The notes under the pieces are model-generated. The model searched no databases. It saw only the letters and a list, made by a program, of their open reading frames with translations, and was not told the origin of the DNA. Positions 1 through 8,987 of a DNA stretch of 64,000 nucleotides are shown piece after piece; the stretch's first letter is position 1; each line of letters begins with the position of its first letter. This DNA is from Gemmatimonadales bacterium (GTDB lineage Bacteria > Gemmatimonadota > Gemmatimonadetes > Gemmatimonadales > GWC2-71-9). The stretch covers positions 62,001 to 126,000 of the forward strand of contig DASYCE010000032.1 of the NCBI GenBank assembly GCA_036500345.1, in the 5' to 3' direction. The translations under genes were made by a program, and so were the position numbers.

Positions 1-585
1 GGGTATCTCGCCAGCGTACACACCGGACAGTTCCTGCTGATGACGCTCGCGGTTGCACCGCTCCTCATCCGGAGCGTTCCGCGCGAAGGTTGGCTCGCGC
101 TGGCGCCTGCCGGTTCGCGCGCATGGCGCGTGCTCCGGTACATGGGGCGGGCGCTTCCGGGCCTGCTGTGCTACAACGTCCTCGTCCTCTCGTCCCACAT
201 TCCCGGCGTCGTCGACACGGCGATGCGGTCCCAGCTGGGCTCGTTCGCCCTCGATCTTGGCTGGTTGGTTGCGGGGCTCTCGCTCTGGTGGCCGATCATC
301 GCGCCGGAGGAGTTCATCAGTCTCGGGGTGTTCGGCAAGATCGGCTATCTCTTCGGCGCCACGATCGGCCCGACCATTCCGGCGATGATGATGGTCTTCT
401 CCGACTGGCCGCTCTACCGCCTCTACGAGCTCGCGCCGCGCGTTGCCGCGCACTTCAGCGCCAACGATGATATCAAGCTCGCCGGCCTCTCCATGAAGCT
501 GATTGGCGACCTCCCGATCTGGGGGGCGGCGATCGTCGTGTTCTTCCGGGGAACGTCGGCACAAGGAGAACTGGTCGATGCCTGA
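1..585 (+). CDS. CtaG-like cytochrome c oxidase assembly factor (5' truncated)
   Basis: The reading frame is open to the left edge of the window, so the N-terminus is missing; 194 residues are visible. The first visible residues (HTGQFLLMTLAVAPLLI) resemble the membrane histidine/Met-rich segment of the caa3-type CtaG family, which helps insert copper into cytochrome c oxidase. At least four hydrophobic segments follow, including one around SLWWPIIAPEE and one around the C-terminal WGAAIVVFF. Fold and segment order fit CtaG_2 (PF09678), but with half the protein missing the assignment rests on pattern only. Its stop overlaps the start of the next gene by 8 bases, so the two are probably co-translated. 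Other multi-pass membrane proteins cannot be ruled out. Confidence 0.6.
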   Translation, partial: GYLASVHTGQFLLMTLAVAPLLIRSVPREGWLALAPAGSRAWRVLRYMGRALPGLLCYNVLVLSSHIPGVVDTAMRSQLGSFALDLGWLVAGLSLWWPIIAPEEFISLGVFGKIGYLFGATIGPTIPAMMMVFSDWPLYRLYELAPRVAAHFSANDDIKLAGLSMKLIGDLPIWGAAIVVFFRGTSAQGELVDA

Positions 586-985
586 GCGTCATGTCCTGGT
601 GAGTCTGTCCGCGCCCGGCGTCGAGCCGGCTCGTGCCGACGGCATGTTCGAGGAGTTCACGGTCGCCCACCGGGTGCGTCGCGCCGGCGTGGTGATGCTG
701 TGCGGGATCGGCGTGGCGGCGATGCTGATTCCGATCCCGATCGTGCACCTCCTCGGCATTCCCCTGGCACTGGCGATCGGCGCGATCACCGCCGTCCGGC
801 AGCTCTCGATGATCGGCCGCCTCAAGCCGCTGCGGATTCCCTGTCCCAAGTGTGGCGAGCCGAACCGCGTGGGTGGCGGTCTCGGCTATCGGTCGCTGGC
901 ACCCCGCGAGCGGATCTGCGACAGCTGCCGGCGCGGATTGACGCTCACGATCGACGTTGATGGCGGTGGCGTGGCCCCCAAGTGA
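578..985 (+). CDS. Small membrane protein with zinc-ribbon, unknown function
   Basis: 135 residues. Start chosen at the ATG at 578 because AAGGAG lies at 563-568; longer in-frame extensions would run deep into the upstream gene. Residues about 35-70 form one or two hydrophobic helices (VVMLCGIGVAAMLIPIPIV and a following segment). A C-terminal CPKCGEPN...ICDSC pair forms a four-cysteine zinc ribbon on the presumed cytoplasmic side. It overlaps the CtaG-like gene by 8 bases. I do not recognise a named family; the link with an oxidase assembly factor suggests membrane or metal-centre biogenesis, but this is inference only. Confidence 0.75.
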   Translation: MPERHVLVSLSAPGVEPARADGMFEEFTVAHRVRRAGVVMLCGIGVAAMLIPIPIVHLLGIPLALAIGAITAVRQLSMIGRLKPLRIPCPKCGEPNRVGGGLGYRSLAPRERICDSCRRGLTLTIDVDGGGVAPK

Positions 986-1050
986 GATGAGACGTCCTAT
1001 GTGATGCGGTCTCGCCAGGGATCGTCCATCACTTGCCAGGGGCGAATCGC

Positions 1051-2142
1051 ATGGCCGCTGTGACGCACCCGGCACCGCCGCGTCGGATTCGTGAACGTGC
1101 GTTGCATCAGCCGCGCGGCTGGATGCTCGCCGGGATCCTCGTCATCCTCATGATGGCGGTGCTGCGTCTCGCCAGCGCCTTCTTTCTTCCCGTGTTTGCC
1201 TCCGCACTTCTCGCGTTGCTGCTCGCCCCGCCGGTTCGCTGGCTGAGCCAGCGTCGCGTGCCCGCCGGACTCGCAGCCGGCCTGGTCGTCATCGCGGTGG
1301 TCCTGGTCACCACGACAGTCATCATTTCGCTGGCGCGACCCGCCGCATCGTGGCTGGCGCGGGCTCCGGAGACACTCGAGCAGGTGCAGCACCGGTTGCA
1401 GCAGATCGCCACGCCGTTGCACAACCTGCAGCGCACCGCAGCCAAGGTGCAGGAAGTGACCAGCACCCCGACGCCGGGCGATGTACGCGCCAAGGTGGAG
1501 GTGGCGCCGCCAGGCGTTCTCTCCTCGGTGCCAGGGACGACCATAGGGGTGCTTGGTGCGATCTCGTCGGTGATCTTCCTGACCTTCTTCCTGCTCGCTG
1601 CGGGTGAACGCTTCCGACAGAAGCTGGGCGACATCATGCCGGAGCGATACCGTCGCGAGACGGTCGACGGACTTCGCGACCTGCAAACGCAGATGTCACG
1701 CTACCTCTCTACCAGTGTCCTCATTCATGTCTCGCTCGGTACCGCGACGTGGGCGGTGCTGAAGGTGATCGGCCTCCCGAATCCGGCGCTCTGGGGCGCA
1801 CTCGCGGCGATCCTCAATTTCATTCCCTATCTCGGGTCGCTGGCGATGCTCGCGGTGATCGGCGTGATGTCGCTCGCGACATTCGACGACACCCGGCATG
1901 TGCTGTACGCCGTTGGTGCATTCCTGGTGATCTCGGTGCTCGAGGGTAACGTGATCACGCCCCTCCTCCTCGGACACCGTCTGCCGCTCAATGCGGTGGC
2001 GATCTTCCTCGGCCTGCTGTTCTGGGGGTGGATCTGGGGGATTACCGGGGCCGTGCTCGCGGTGCCGCTGACGGTGCTGATCAAGGTGATCGCCGATCGG
2101 GTTCGGCCGCTGGCTCCGCTCAGCGTCCTGCTGGGCAACTGA
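1051..2142 (+). CDS. AI-2E family transporter / permease
   Basis: 363 residues from the ATG at 1051 (a TTG at 1033 is possible; AGGGG sits about 10 bases before 1051). The protein has the pattern of the AI-2E transporter family (PF01594): two N-terminal helices, a soluble loop with a coiled-coil-like stretch (APETLEQVQHRLQQI), a helix near GVLGAISSVIFLTFFLL, then four to five C-terminal helices including the family motif region ALWGALAAILNFIPYLGS and a final GAVLAVPLTVLIKVI. Family members export or import small molecules, or act as Na+/H+ antiporters; the substrate cannot be read from the sequence. It stands between a small zinc-ribbon gene and a cupredoxin gene, with a GC-rich hairpin directly after the stop. 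Confidence 0.9.
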   Translation: MAAVTHPAPPRRIRERALHQPRGWMLAGILVILMMAVLRLASAFFLPVFASALLALLLAPPVRWLSQRRVPAGLAAGLVVIAVVLVTTTVIISLARPAASWLARAPETLEQVQHRLQQIATPLHNLQRTAAKVQEVTSTPTPGDVRAKVEVAPPGVLSSVPGTTIGVLGAISSVIFLTFFLLAAGERFRQKLGDIMPERYRRETVDGLRDLQTQMSRYLSTSVLIHVSLGTATWAVLKVIGLPNPALWGALAAILNFIPYLGSLAMLAVIGVMSLATFDDTRHVLYAVGAFLVISVLEGNVITPLLLGHRLPLNAVAIFLGLLFWGWIWGITGAVLAVPLTVLIKVIADRVRPLAPLSVLLGN

Positions 2143-2180
2143 CCCGCCTCGGGCGCCACGTTCGTGGGGCTTTGGCGGGT
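2142..2180 (+). terminator. GC-rich hairpin after AI-2E permease gene
   Basis: An outer stem ACCCGCC (2142-2148) pairs with GGCGGGT (2174-2180), and an inner stem CCAC/GTGG closes a GTTC loop. It begins at the last base of the stop codon, as expected for a transcription terminator. There is no T-run after it, so a classical intrinsic terminator is not proven. Confidence 0.45.
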
Positions 2181-2305
2181 GCCGGTCAGGGCCGGATAGC
2201 GCTTCGTCGTGCCGCCGTAGGTCTTCCGCAAGCCTCAAGCGATTCTTTGGGTACGACTGGCCTCGCCATCGCGACGCCGGATGCTCTTCGGACCATGAGG
2301 AATCT

Positions 2306-2758
2306 ATGATCGGGACCAGGTGGCAGCGGGTTCTCACCGCGCTCGCGGCGGGTGGCGCGGTCGCTGGATGCAGCGGCAGCTCGCCGACGTCGCCAGGGAC
2401 GGGCGGCGGAAACGGCAACAACGTCCAGGCGTCGGCGAACCTGACCTTTTCACCCAGCGTGATCACCATCCAGCCCAACCAGTCGGTGACCTGGGTCTTC
2501 GGGACCGTGGGACACACGGTCACCTTTGACGCGGTTGCCGGCGTGCCGGACAACATCGGCGCCGTCAACGCGCCCAATGCCAACACCAGCGCGTCGCGGA
2601 CCTTCACGACGGCGGGCACCTACAACTACCACTGCTCGATCCACCCCGAGATGACCGGGTCGGTGGTGGTGACCAGCAACAGTGTGACCCCGCCGCCGCC
2701 CCCTCCTCCGCCACCGCCACCGGATTCGAACTACCCGTACGGTCGCCGAGTGCCGTGA
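2306..2758 (+). CDS. Cupredoxin-domain lipoprotein with polyproline tail
   Basis: 150 residues. The N-terminus is a lipoprotein signal peptide with lipobox VAGC (Cys22), followed by a Gly/Ser/Asn-rich linker. Residues about 44-124 form a plastocyanin/azurin-like domain with type-1 copper ligands visible at His70 (in TVGHTVTF), Cys110, His113 and Met116 (in YHCSIHPEM). The tail carries eleven consecutive prolines (129-139). It should be a membrane-anchored periplasmic electron carrier or copper-binding protein. Upstream sequence lacks a strong Shine-Dalgarno box. The LytS-type kinase gene starts 79 bases downstream on the same strand. The ligand set is complete, so a copper protein is likely; its redox partner is unknown. 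Confidence 0.85.
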   Translation: MIGTRWQRVLTALAAGGAVAGCSGSSPTSPGTGGGNGNNVQASANLTFSPSVITIQPNQSVTWVFGTVGHTVTFDAVAGVPDNIGAVNAPNANTSASRTFTTAGTYNYHCSIHPEMTGSVVVTSNSVTPPPPPPPPPPPDSNYPYGRRVP

Positions 2759-2837
2759 CCGGACATGACGGCCTTCCTCTTGCTCCGGACGCAGCGCAAC
2801 GCCACACTTGACCAGTCCGGAGCTTGAGGGCGCCCCC

Positions 2838-3956
2838 ATGTCACGCCGTGTACAGATCACCTCCCTTGCCGCACTCCTCGCGACCGCGATCGGGGGGGTC
2901 TTCGCCGTGCAGGAACAGGCGGTAATGCTCGCCGCCGGGCGCCCGATCTCCTTCGCCGCCGCGTTCGCGACCCAGGCGGTCCCCTGGTACATCTGGGTGC
3001 TGTTCGTCCCGATCATCCTGTACATCCCTGATCGCTGGCCGGTCTGTCCCGGATTGGTGCGGCTCCTCGCGATCAACATCTCGCTCGGCTTGACCCTGAC
3101 CGGGATTCACCTCTTCCTGAGTCATGCGATTCTGACGACGCTCCAGATCGCCCCCGGTCCGGTGCCGCTCGGGTTCCCAGGCCTCGGCCCGCCGACGCCG
3201 GCCCAGGTCGCCGGCGGGATGATGATCTATGGCGTCCTGGTCGGGCTGGCCTATCTGGCGCACTACAGCCGTGCCTTCCACGAGTCGCAAGTGCAGTCGG
3301 CCCAGCTCAAGGCCCAGGTGGTCACCGCGGAGCTCACTGCGCTGCGCGCGCAGCTCTGTCCGCATTTCCTCTTCAACACGCTCAACTCGGCATGCGGCTT
3401 GATTCCGTCCGAGCCGGAGCGGGCCGAACTGATGATCACGCGGCTCAGCCAGTTGCTGCGGTTTGCCCTGCAGTCCGAGGGGATCGCCGAGGTGCCGTTG
3501 AGCAAGGAGATCGAATTCGCGCGTGCGTATCTCGACGTGGAGCGGATCCGATTCCAGGACCGGCTGCACGTCGCGATTCATGTCGACCCGGAGGTACGCG
3601 ACGTCCTGGTGCCGAACTTCCTGCTGCAGCCGTTGGTCGAAAATGCGGTGCATCATGCGGTGGCACCGTCGCGCGAGCCGCGGACGCTCGAGCTCATCGC
3701 GCGGCGCGAGCGGGATTCACTGGTCATCGAGGTGCGGGATGACGGTCCGGGGCTTCGGCCCGGGGCGATCGAACATCGACGGGAAGCGATCGGGCTCAAG
3801 ACCACGCGGGCGCGGCTCGAGCACCTTTACGGCACGGGCTTTTCCTTCGCCGTTCGCAACCGGAGCACGGGGGGCGCCGAGGCCGAGGTGATCATTCCGC
3901 TGCGGCCGGCGCGGGTCCCCGAGCCGCTCACGCAGCCGCAGGTGGCCTTCGCATGA
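2838..3956 (+). CDS. LytS/YpdA-type sensor histidine kinase
   Basis: 372 residues from the ATG at 2838, preceded by GAGGG at 2826-2830. Four hydrophobic segments occupy roughly residues 8-145. A short helix leads into the His_kinase domain (PF06580): AQLCPHFLFNTLN with the phospho-acceptor His176. The normal Gln-x-Asn/Lys before PHFLFN is Gln-Leu-Cys here. A HATPase domain follows with LLQPLVENAVHHAV (N box) and DDGPGL (G box). It phosphorylates the LytTR regulator encoded immediately downstream, whose ATG overlaps this stop (ATGA). No periplasmic sensor domain is obvious, so the signal is probably sensed in the membrane. Confidence 0.92.
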   Translation: MSRRVQITSLAALLATAIGGVFAVQEQAVMLAAGRPISFAAAFATQAVPWYIWVLFVPIILYIPDRWPVCPGLVRLLAINISLGLTLTGIHLFLSHAILTTLQIAPGPVPLGFPGLGPPTPAQVAGGMMIYGVLVGLAYLAHYSRAFHESQVQSAQLKAQVVTAELTALRAQLCPHFLFNTLNSACGLIPSEPERAELMITRLSQLLRFALQSEGIAEVPLSKEIEFARAYLDVERIRFQDRLHVAIHVDPEVRDVLVPNFLLQPLVENAVHHAVAPSREPRTLELIARRERDSLVIEVRDDGPGLRPGAIEHRREAIGLKTTRARLEHLYGTGFSFAVRNRSTGGAEAEVIIPLRPARVPEPLTQPQVAFA

Positions 3957-4681
3957 ACCGGATCCGGACGCTGATCGTCGACGACGAGGCGCTTGCCCGG
4001 CAGCGGATCCGCGAACTGCTGAGCGGCGACGACGATCTGGAAATCGTGGGTGAATGCGCCTTCGGGGAGGATGCGATCGCCGCACTGCAGCGCGACGCGC
4101 CCGACCTCGTCTTCCTCGACATCCGGCTCCCCGATGTCGACGGATTCGGTGTGCTCGAACGGATTGCCGGCCAGCCGTATCCGCTGGTGATCTTCGTCAC
4201 GGCGTTCGACGAGCACGCGGTCAAGGCATTCGACGTCCGGGCGATTGATTACCTCGTCAAGCCGTTCGAACGCGATCGTCTCTACAGCGCAGTGGGGCGC
4301 GCCAAGCAGGCGCTCCGGTCCAGGCCGGCGGTGGCTGTGCCGCCGCGGGCACCGGGTGGCCGGATCGCGGTCCGGACCGATGGTCGCGTCGTCCGGGTGC
4401 GCCTGGATGACATCGAGCGGGTGGAGGCCGATCGCGATGTGTCGCACTTTCATCTGCGCGGCGGCACCACGCTCCTTGCGCGCGAGAGCCTCACTAGCGT
4501 CGAGCAGCGGCTCCCACCGGCGAACTTCCTGCGGGTGCATCGCTCGCATATCGTGAACGTGGCGCGGGTTCGCGAAGTGCAGCCGTGGTTCCAGGGCGAG
4601 TCGGTGCTGCTGCTGGAGGATGGCAGCAAGGTGGTGACCGGTCGAACCTACCGGGACAAGATCCGCGTCCTGCTACGATAG
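3953..4681 (+). CDS. LytTR-family response regulator
   Basis: 242 residues, starting within the stop codon of the kinase gene. The receiver domain (about 1-120) has the acidic pair in LIVDDEA, phospho-acceptor Asp56 in LVFLDIRLPD, and the conserved Lys in YLVKPFE. A LytTR DNA-binding domain (about 135-240) follows, with ERVEADRDVSHFHL and FLRVHRSHIVNVARV. Such regulators bind direct repeats upstream of targets and often control cell-wall, transport or virulence-type functions. No pair of direct repeats was recognised nearby. Its 3' end overlaps the convergent DUF2127 gene by 9 bases. Confidence 0.95.
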   Translation: MNRIRTLIVDDEALARQRIRELLSGDDDLEIVGECAFGEDAIAALQRDAPDLVFLDIRLPDVDGFGVLERIAGQPYPLVIFVTAFDEHAVKAFDVRAIDYLVKPFERDRLYSAVGRAKQALRSRPAVAVPPRAPGGRIAVRTDGRVVRVRLDDIERVEADRDVSHFHLRGGTTLLARESLTSVEQRLPPANFLRVHRSHIVNVARVREVQPWFQGESVLLLEDGSKVVTGRTYRDKIRVLLR

Positions 4682-5236
4682 ACCCCACCGCGATCCGCGC
4701 CGCAGCAGCACCACCAGATAGATCAGCACGCCGATATTGATCAGCAGCGCCCCGGCGCGCGGATACGTCACCCGTTTCACGAGTTCGAACACCTCGAACG
4801 GGATGAACGACGCGGTCGCGATCACCGTGAAGTATTCAGCCCACCGCCGTTGACGCCACAGGCCGATCCCCTCGGTGAGAAAGAGGGCGGCGTAGACGAA
4901 CGCACCAACCCCCACGAGCCTCAGCTTTCCCGCCGGCAGCGCGCCAATGTTGCGCAGCAACCGAAGCACCGGCACCACATCGACGGCGGAGCCGAGCCCC
5001 TCGAAGACAGTCTGCGCCTGCTCGCGCACCGACGGCCGGATCAGCTGCAGCGCGCCGAGTCCGAGGGCGATCAAGGTGGTCGCCTTCACGAACTTGAAGA
5101 GCGCAATCAGCGTGAGGATCGGGTTCTGATCATGATGATTCGTCTGCTCTGATGATTGATCGCTGGTCAATTCGCCGCCACGAGTGATGCCAATGACGTG
5201 CTCTCCATCATGTGAGTCGACGGATGGGCGAGCCAT
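4673..5236 (-). CDS. DUF2127 family membrane protein
   Basis: 187 residues using the ATG at 5234-5236. The first 40 residues are polar (His/Asp/Thr-rich). They are followed by four hydrophobic segments: ILTLIALFKFVKATTLIALG, LVGVGAFVYAALFLTEGIGL, YFTVIATASFIPFEVFELV and a C-terminal GALLINIGVLIYLVVLL. The GLWRQRRWAEYFTV and PFEVFEL signatures fit DUF2127 (PF09900), integral membrane proteins of unknown function. The start codon shares bases with a possible start of the divergent gene, so one of the two starts may be misplaced. Confidence 0.8.
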   Translation of the reverse strand: MARPSVDSHDGEHVIGITRGGELTSDQSSEQTNHHDQNPILTLIALFKFVKATTLIALGLGALQLIRPSVREQAQTVFEGLGSAVDVVPVLRLLRNIGALPAGKLRLVGVGAFVYAALFLTEGIGLWRQRRWAEYFTVIATASFIPFEVFELVKRVTYPRAGALLINIGVLIYLVVLLRRGSRWGLS

Positions 5237-7019
5237 GTCCCGGGCGTCGCGTCGTCGAGTAGTATTGTGGTCCACCGGTCGCGGGTCAGACCACGAGGAG
5301 CAATCCCTGCATCTTAGCGACGACATCCCGCGCGGGGACAGCACCGATCGGGATCATGGTCCGGCGCGGAGGCTCCGGATTGACCGTCTTGCCGTCGGAT
5401 CTGCGGCTCTTGCGTGTGCCGTGGCGTCCTTCGTCGCGTGGGGGAATCGCTATCAGCTGAATCCCGACGGAATCAGCTATATCGACCTGGCCCGCGCGGT
5501 GGCCACGAACGGCCCGCACGCCGCCATCAACGGATACTGGAGTCCCGGCTACCCGTTGCTCCTCCTCCCGATCGTCGCTGCCTTCCGCGGGGATGTAGGC
5601 CTCCTCATTCCGGCCGTGCACGTCGTCAACCTGGTTCTTTCCGTGCTGGCGGTTGCGCTCTTCGCCGCCGTGCTGCGCACGCTCGCCTCGCGACCGCCGG
5701 CGGCGACGCCGCTGGCGCGACATGCAACCACCCTCGCCATCGCCGTCGGTGCCGTGACCGCAATCGAAACGATCGGTTTCGGGTTGCTCACCCCCGACGT
5801 TGCCGTGATGCTGGTTGTCGTGGCGACGGTGGCGTGCGTGTTCGCCCTCGAACAGGATGGTGCACGAAACGCCCCGTTCGTCGCGCTTGGTGTGGTCCTG
5901 GGCATCGGGTACTGGATCAAGGGAATCCTGCTGCCACTTGATCTGCTGCTGCTGTCGCTGTTGCTGACATTTCCGCCGCGCATCCGGGGCGCGCGCGCCC
6001 GGCTGATCGTGACGGGGATCGTGTTCACGATCGTTGCGGCGCCGCTGTTCATCGCGGTGAGCCATCACCTCGGCCGGATATCACCCGGCGACGTCGGCAA
6101 GCTCAACTACGCGTGGGCAGTCGACGGGATCACACCGTTCAGCGGATGGCAGGGTGATTCGGTGACGAGATTCGGCGCGCCGACACACGGGCCGAGAACG
6201 CTCTGGCCGGTGCCGCGCGTGATCGAATTCGCCACTCCTGTTCCGGGCACCTATCCACTCTGGTACGATCCCTCGTACTGGTACGCGGGTGTGAAGCCGG
6301 CATTCGATCTCGCCGGGCAGTGGAGTGCGATCCGGCAGGGCGCGCTGGATCTTGGCGTCGTTCTGCTCCAGCAATGGGCAACGATCGTTGCGGTGCTGCT
6401 GGTGTGGGGCGCGACCCGGCGCCGGCCCGGCGATACTGCGCGGTCGCGGATGCCGCTGGTCCTCGGGCTCTGGAGCGCCGGCGCAACGATCCTCTACGCC
6501 GCGGTGCACGTCGAGTCACGATATCTCGCCGGATTCATCCTCGTGGCGATTGCGGCGGGCTGGGCGTCGCTGGTCCAGCGCGAAGAGCGACCGCGATGGA
6601 ACGTGCGACGCGCGGCTTCCGCGGCGCTCGGAGTCCTGGCGATCTCCCTGGCGATCAACGTCGAAGAGAACAGCGGCGCGCCGTCGCCGAGCTACCGTCC
6701 TCCCTATGTTGCCGAAGGGGATTCGCTTCACGCACTCGGCGCGCGATCCGGGAGCCCGGTGGCGGCAGTTGGCGACGCCTTCGAGCAGTATGCGACGTTC
6801 ACCGCCGCGACACCGGTCCTGGCTCAGGTGCTCGATTCGACCGGCTTCTGGGGAGCAGCACCGTCGGTGCGCGCTGCGATCGCGCAGCGCCTCGCGCAGA
6901 TCGGCGTCCGGGCGATTGTCGCCAACAATGTGGCGGCCGAATTCGGGGGCGAGGGGTGGCACATCATCGCGCGCCCGGACTCCGCAAATCTCGGCGTCCT
7001 GCCACTGTCACCTCCCTAG
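5235..7019 (+). CDS. Multi-pass membrane protein, ArnT/GT39-like glycosyltransferase candidate
   Basis: About 594 residues; the start is uncertain. The ATG at 5235 overlaps the divergent DUF2127 start, and conserved-looking sequence only begins near residue 50. After a polar N-terminus there are about ten transmembrane helices, an acidic NPDGISYIDLAR motif in the first exoplasmic loop, and YWSPGYPLLLLP. These fit the dolichol-phosphate-mannose/ArnT-type GT-C fold, where an Asp in the first loop is catalytic. The C-terminal soluble part (about 500-594) is unassigned. It would transfer a sugar from a lipid carrier at the outer face of the inner membrane; the acceptor is unknown. Confidence 0.65.
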   Translation: MSRASRRRVVLWSTGRGSDHEEQSLHLSDDIPRGDSTDRDHGPARRLRIDRLAVGSAALACAVASFVAWGNRYQLNPDGISYIDLARAVATNGPHAAINGYWSPGYPLLLLPIVAAFRGDVGLLIPAVHVVNLVLSVLAVALFAAVLRTLASRPPAATPLARHATTLAIAVGAVTAIETIGFGLLTPDVAVMLVVVATVACVFALEQDGARNAPFVALGVVLGIGYWIKGILLPLDLLLLSLLLTFPPRIRGARARLIVTGIVFTIVAAPLFIAVSHHLGRISPGDVGKLNYAWAVDGITPFSGWQGDSVTRFGAPTHGPRTLWPVPRVIEFATPVPGTYPLWYDPSYWYAGVKPAFDLAGQWSAIRQGALDLGVVLLQQWATIVAVLLVWGATRRRPGDTARSRMPLVLGLWSAGATILYAAVHVESRYLAGFILVAIAAGWASLVQREERPRWNVRRAASAALGVLAISLAINVEENSGAPSPSYRPPYVAEGDSLHALGARSGSPVAAVGDAFEQYATFTAATPVLAQVLDSTGFWGAAPSVRAAIAQRLAQIGVRAIVANNVAAEFGGEGWHIIARPDSANLGVLPLSPP

Positions 7020-7056
7020 CCGCTCCGCGCGGGACCCGATAGCTTCCTCGCCATTC

Positions 7057-7127
<71 letters not shown>

Positions 7128-7211
7128 CTCCCGCCATTTGCCATCTCACCGATCAGATTCCGCCACCCGCTCGAACGCCATTTGTCATCGCAGCACCGTA
7201 TCTTCTGATCC

Positions 7212-8276
7212 ATGCGACGCAGTCTCCTGCCACTTCTGGCCGCCGCCGCGGCCTGCTCGGCACCGAAACCGCCTCCGCCGGCAGTCGTCGTCGGTGCGAC
7301 GGTCGATACCCTGGTCGTTCCAGCAGTCGAGGTCACGACGGCCATCGCGCAGCCCGATGGGAAATGGGTGCTCCTCGCGCCGATCGACAACAAGCTCTTC
7401 GTCGCGGATTTCGGCGCCAGGAGCGTTGCACCGGCGGCAGGAATCACCGCAACCGATGTTCCGCATCCGATCACGCTGATCGAAAGCGGCGATACCACCA
7501 TCGTCAGCGATTGGGGGCTGCGCCGGTTCACTGCATGGGTCGGTGGACAGCGGATCGCGGCGTGGCCTGCACCGGAAGCGCTGCACGGCGCATTTCCCCG
7601 GGCACGGGATGCGGCTGGCCAATGGTATTTCCAGCTCTTCCCCGACGCGAAGGCCGATGGCAGCGGGTTGCTCGACAGCAGCTTTGTGGTGCGCGGTGAT
7701 GCCCAGCTCACCCGGTTCGACACACTGGCGCGCATCTCGCCGGCGTCGGTGGTGCAGGTCATGGGTCCCGACGGCGAGCACTATCAGCGACGCGCGCTCG
7801 CGGGCGATGACGCATGGGGCGTTCTCCCCAATGGCACGCTGTGGATTGCGCGGGTCTTCCAGAATCAGCTCGAATGGCACCGGCCCGGCGTGAAGAAGGT
7901 CCTTCGTTCGCCGATGCTCCCCGATCCGGTGCTGACCGTGTCGATAATGGACCGCGAACTCTGGGTCCGCCGTTTCCCCGAGGATCAGCGCGATAACGCG
8001 CGCCAGATGCCGAACGTCGCAACCAAGCCGCCGTTCGAGCACGTCTTCGTCACGCCGGACCATCGGTACTGGCTCGCCAAGAGCGACACCGCTCTCGCGC
8101 CGGTCCGGCACTTCCAGGTGGTCGACAGCACCGGCGTCCTCGCCCTCGTCGCGGTTCCGAGCCGCGGTTCGGCGCTCGGTGTCGACGGGAACTACATCCT
8201 CATGGGCGAGGAATTTCCCGGCGGTGTTCGACTGCTGCGCTATCCCGTCCCGGCCGAGGCGAAGGGGCAGCAGTAA
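7212..8276 (+). CDS. Lipoprotein, beta-propeller-like, unknown function
   Basis: 354 residues. The N-terminus (MRRSLLPLLAAAAACS) has a lipobox-like AAAC, then a proline-rich linker. The remainder is rich in short beta-strand/turn repeats with Asp-Gly turns (PDGKWVLLAP, PDGEHYQRRAL, PDHRYWLAKS), which suggests a beta-propeller such as the 6-bladed type common in secreted Gemmatimonadota and Bacteroidota proteins. No catalytic motif was recognised. It starts 84 bases after tRNA-Cys and its stop lies 3 bases from the convergent MscS-like gene's stop. Confidence 0.7.
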   Translation: MRRSLLPLLAAAAACSAPKPPPPAVVVGATVDTLVVPAVEVTTAIAQPDGKWVLLAPIDNKLFVADFGARSVAPAAGITATDVPHPITLIESGDTTIVSDWGLRRFTAWVGGQRIAAWPAPEALHGAFPRARDAAGQWYFQLFPDAKADGSGLLDSSFVVRGDAQLTRFDTLARISPASVVQVMGPDGEHYQRRALAGDDAWGVLPNGTLWIARVFQNQLEWHRPGVKKVLRSPMLPDPVLTVSIMDRELWVRRFPEDQRDNARQMPNVATKPPFEHVFVTPDHRYWLAKSDTALAPVRHFQVVDSTGVLALVAVPSRGSALGVDGNYILMGEEFPGGVRLLRYPVPAEAKGQQ

Positions 8277-8279
8277 CGA

Positions 8280-8987
8280 TCATTCGTCGAGTGCTTCGGC
8301 GGCCCGTCGCGCCGCCTCGGCTTGGAGCCGGCGATCGCGATACGCCTGATACCATCGTCGCGTGACCTCCCCGGCCAGCGTGGTGTTGCCGAGCCCGAAC
8401 GCCAGACCGACCGCGAGTGCCACGGCGCCAAGGACCACGGTGAACGCCGCGGTGATCAGTTCCTCGGCGACACCAAGCTGCTGCAACGCCATGAAGATGG
8501 CGATCACGACGACCGATCCCTTGGCGACATTGGCGAGGATCGGCACACCCTCGACGCCGCCCGCCGAGGCCATGATCAGACCTCGAACGAACTCACCCAC
8601 CACGATGCCGAGGATCACGATCACGATCGCCGCGATCAGCGTCGGGATGAATCCGAGCATGATGCCGAACATGCGGTTGATGCTGTCGAGGCCGAGGGCC
8701 GCCGACGCCAGCAGGATCACCACCAGCATCACCAGCCAGAAGAAGAGCTTCCCGACGGCATGTACCGGATCGAGCCCGCTGGACGTGCGATCGACTGCTT
8801 CGCGCAGGCCGCCCGCTTCCGCCACCTTGTTGAAGTCGAGGCGCTTGAGGAGGCGATCGGTCCATTTCTCCAGCTGCTTGGCCACCAGGTAGCCGACCAG
8901 CAGGATCAGCGCGGCGACGAGCAGCGCCGGGAGGACGGACCACATCTGTTGCGCACCTTCGCGGAGGCGATCAGCCAGTTCGTTCAC
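8280..8987 (-). CDS. Small-conductance mechanosensitive channel-like membrane protein (TM-helix repeat)
   Basis: 235 residues, GTG start. It contains repeated glycine/alanine-rich helices: VLPALLVAALILLVGYLVAKQLEKW, FWLVMLVVILLASAALGLDSI, PTLIAAIVIVILGIVVGEFVRG and AAFTVVLGAVALAVGLAFGLGN. This matches the conserved TM-helix repeat (PF05552) found in MscS-related proteins. The beta domain of a full MscS channel is absent, and the C-terminus is a short charged helix. It is translationally coupled to the upstream dehydrogenase gene (overlap GTGA at 8984-8987). The role is probably membrane tension response, but ion conduction is not established for this subfamily. Confidence 0.8.
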   Translation of the reverse strand: MNELADRLREGAQQMWSVLPALLVAALILLVGYLVAKQLEKWTDRLLKRLDFNKVAEAGGLREAVDRTSSGLDPVHAVGKLFFWLVMLVVILLASAALGLDSINRMFGIMLGFIPTLIAAIVIVILGIVVGEFVRGLIMASAGGVEGVPILANVAKGSVVVIAIFMALQQLGVAEELITAAFTVVLGAVALAVGLAFGLGNTTLAGEVTRRWYQAYRDRRLQAEAARRAAEALDE

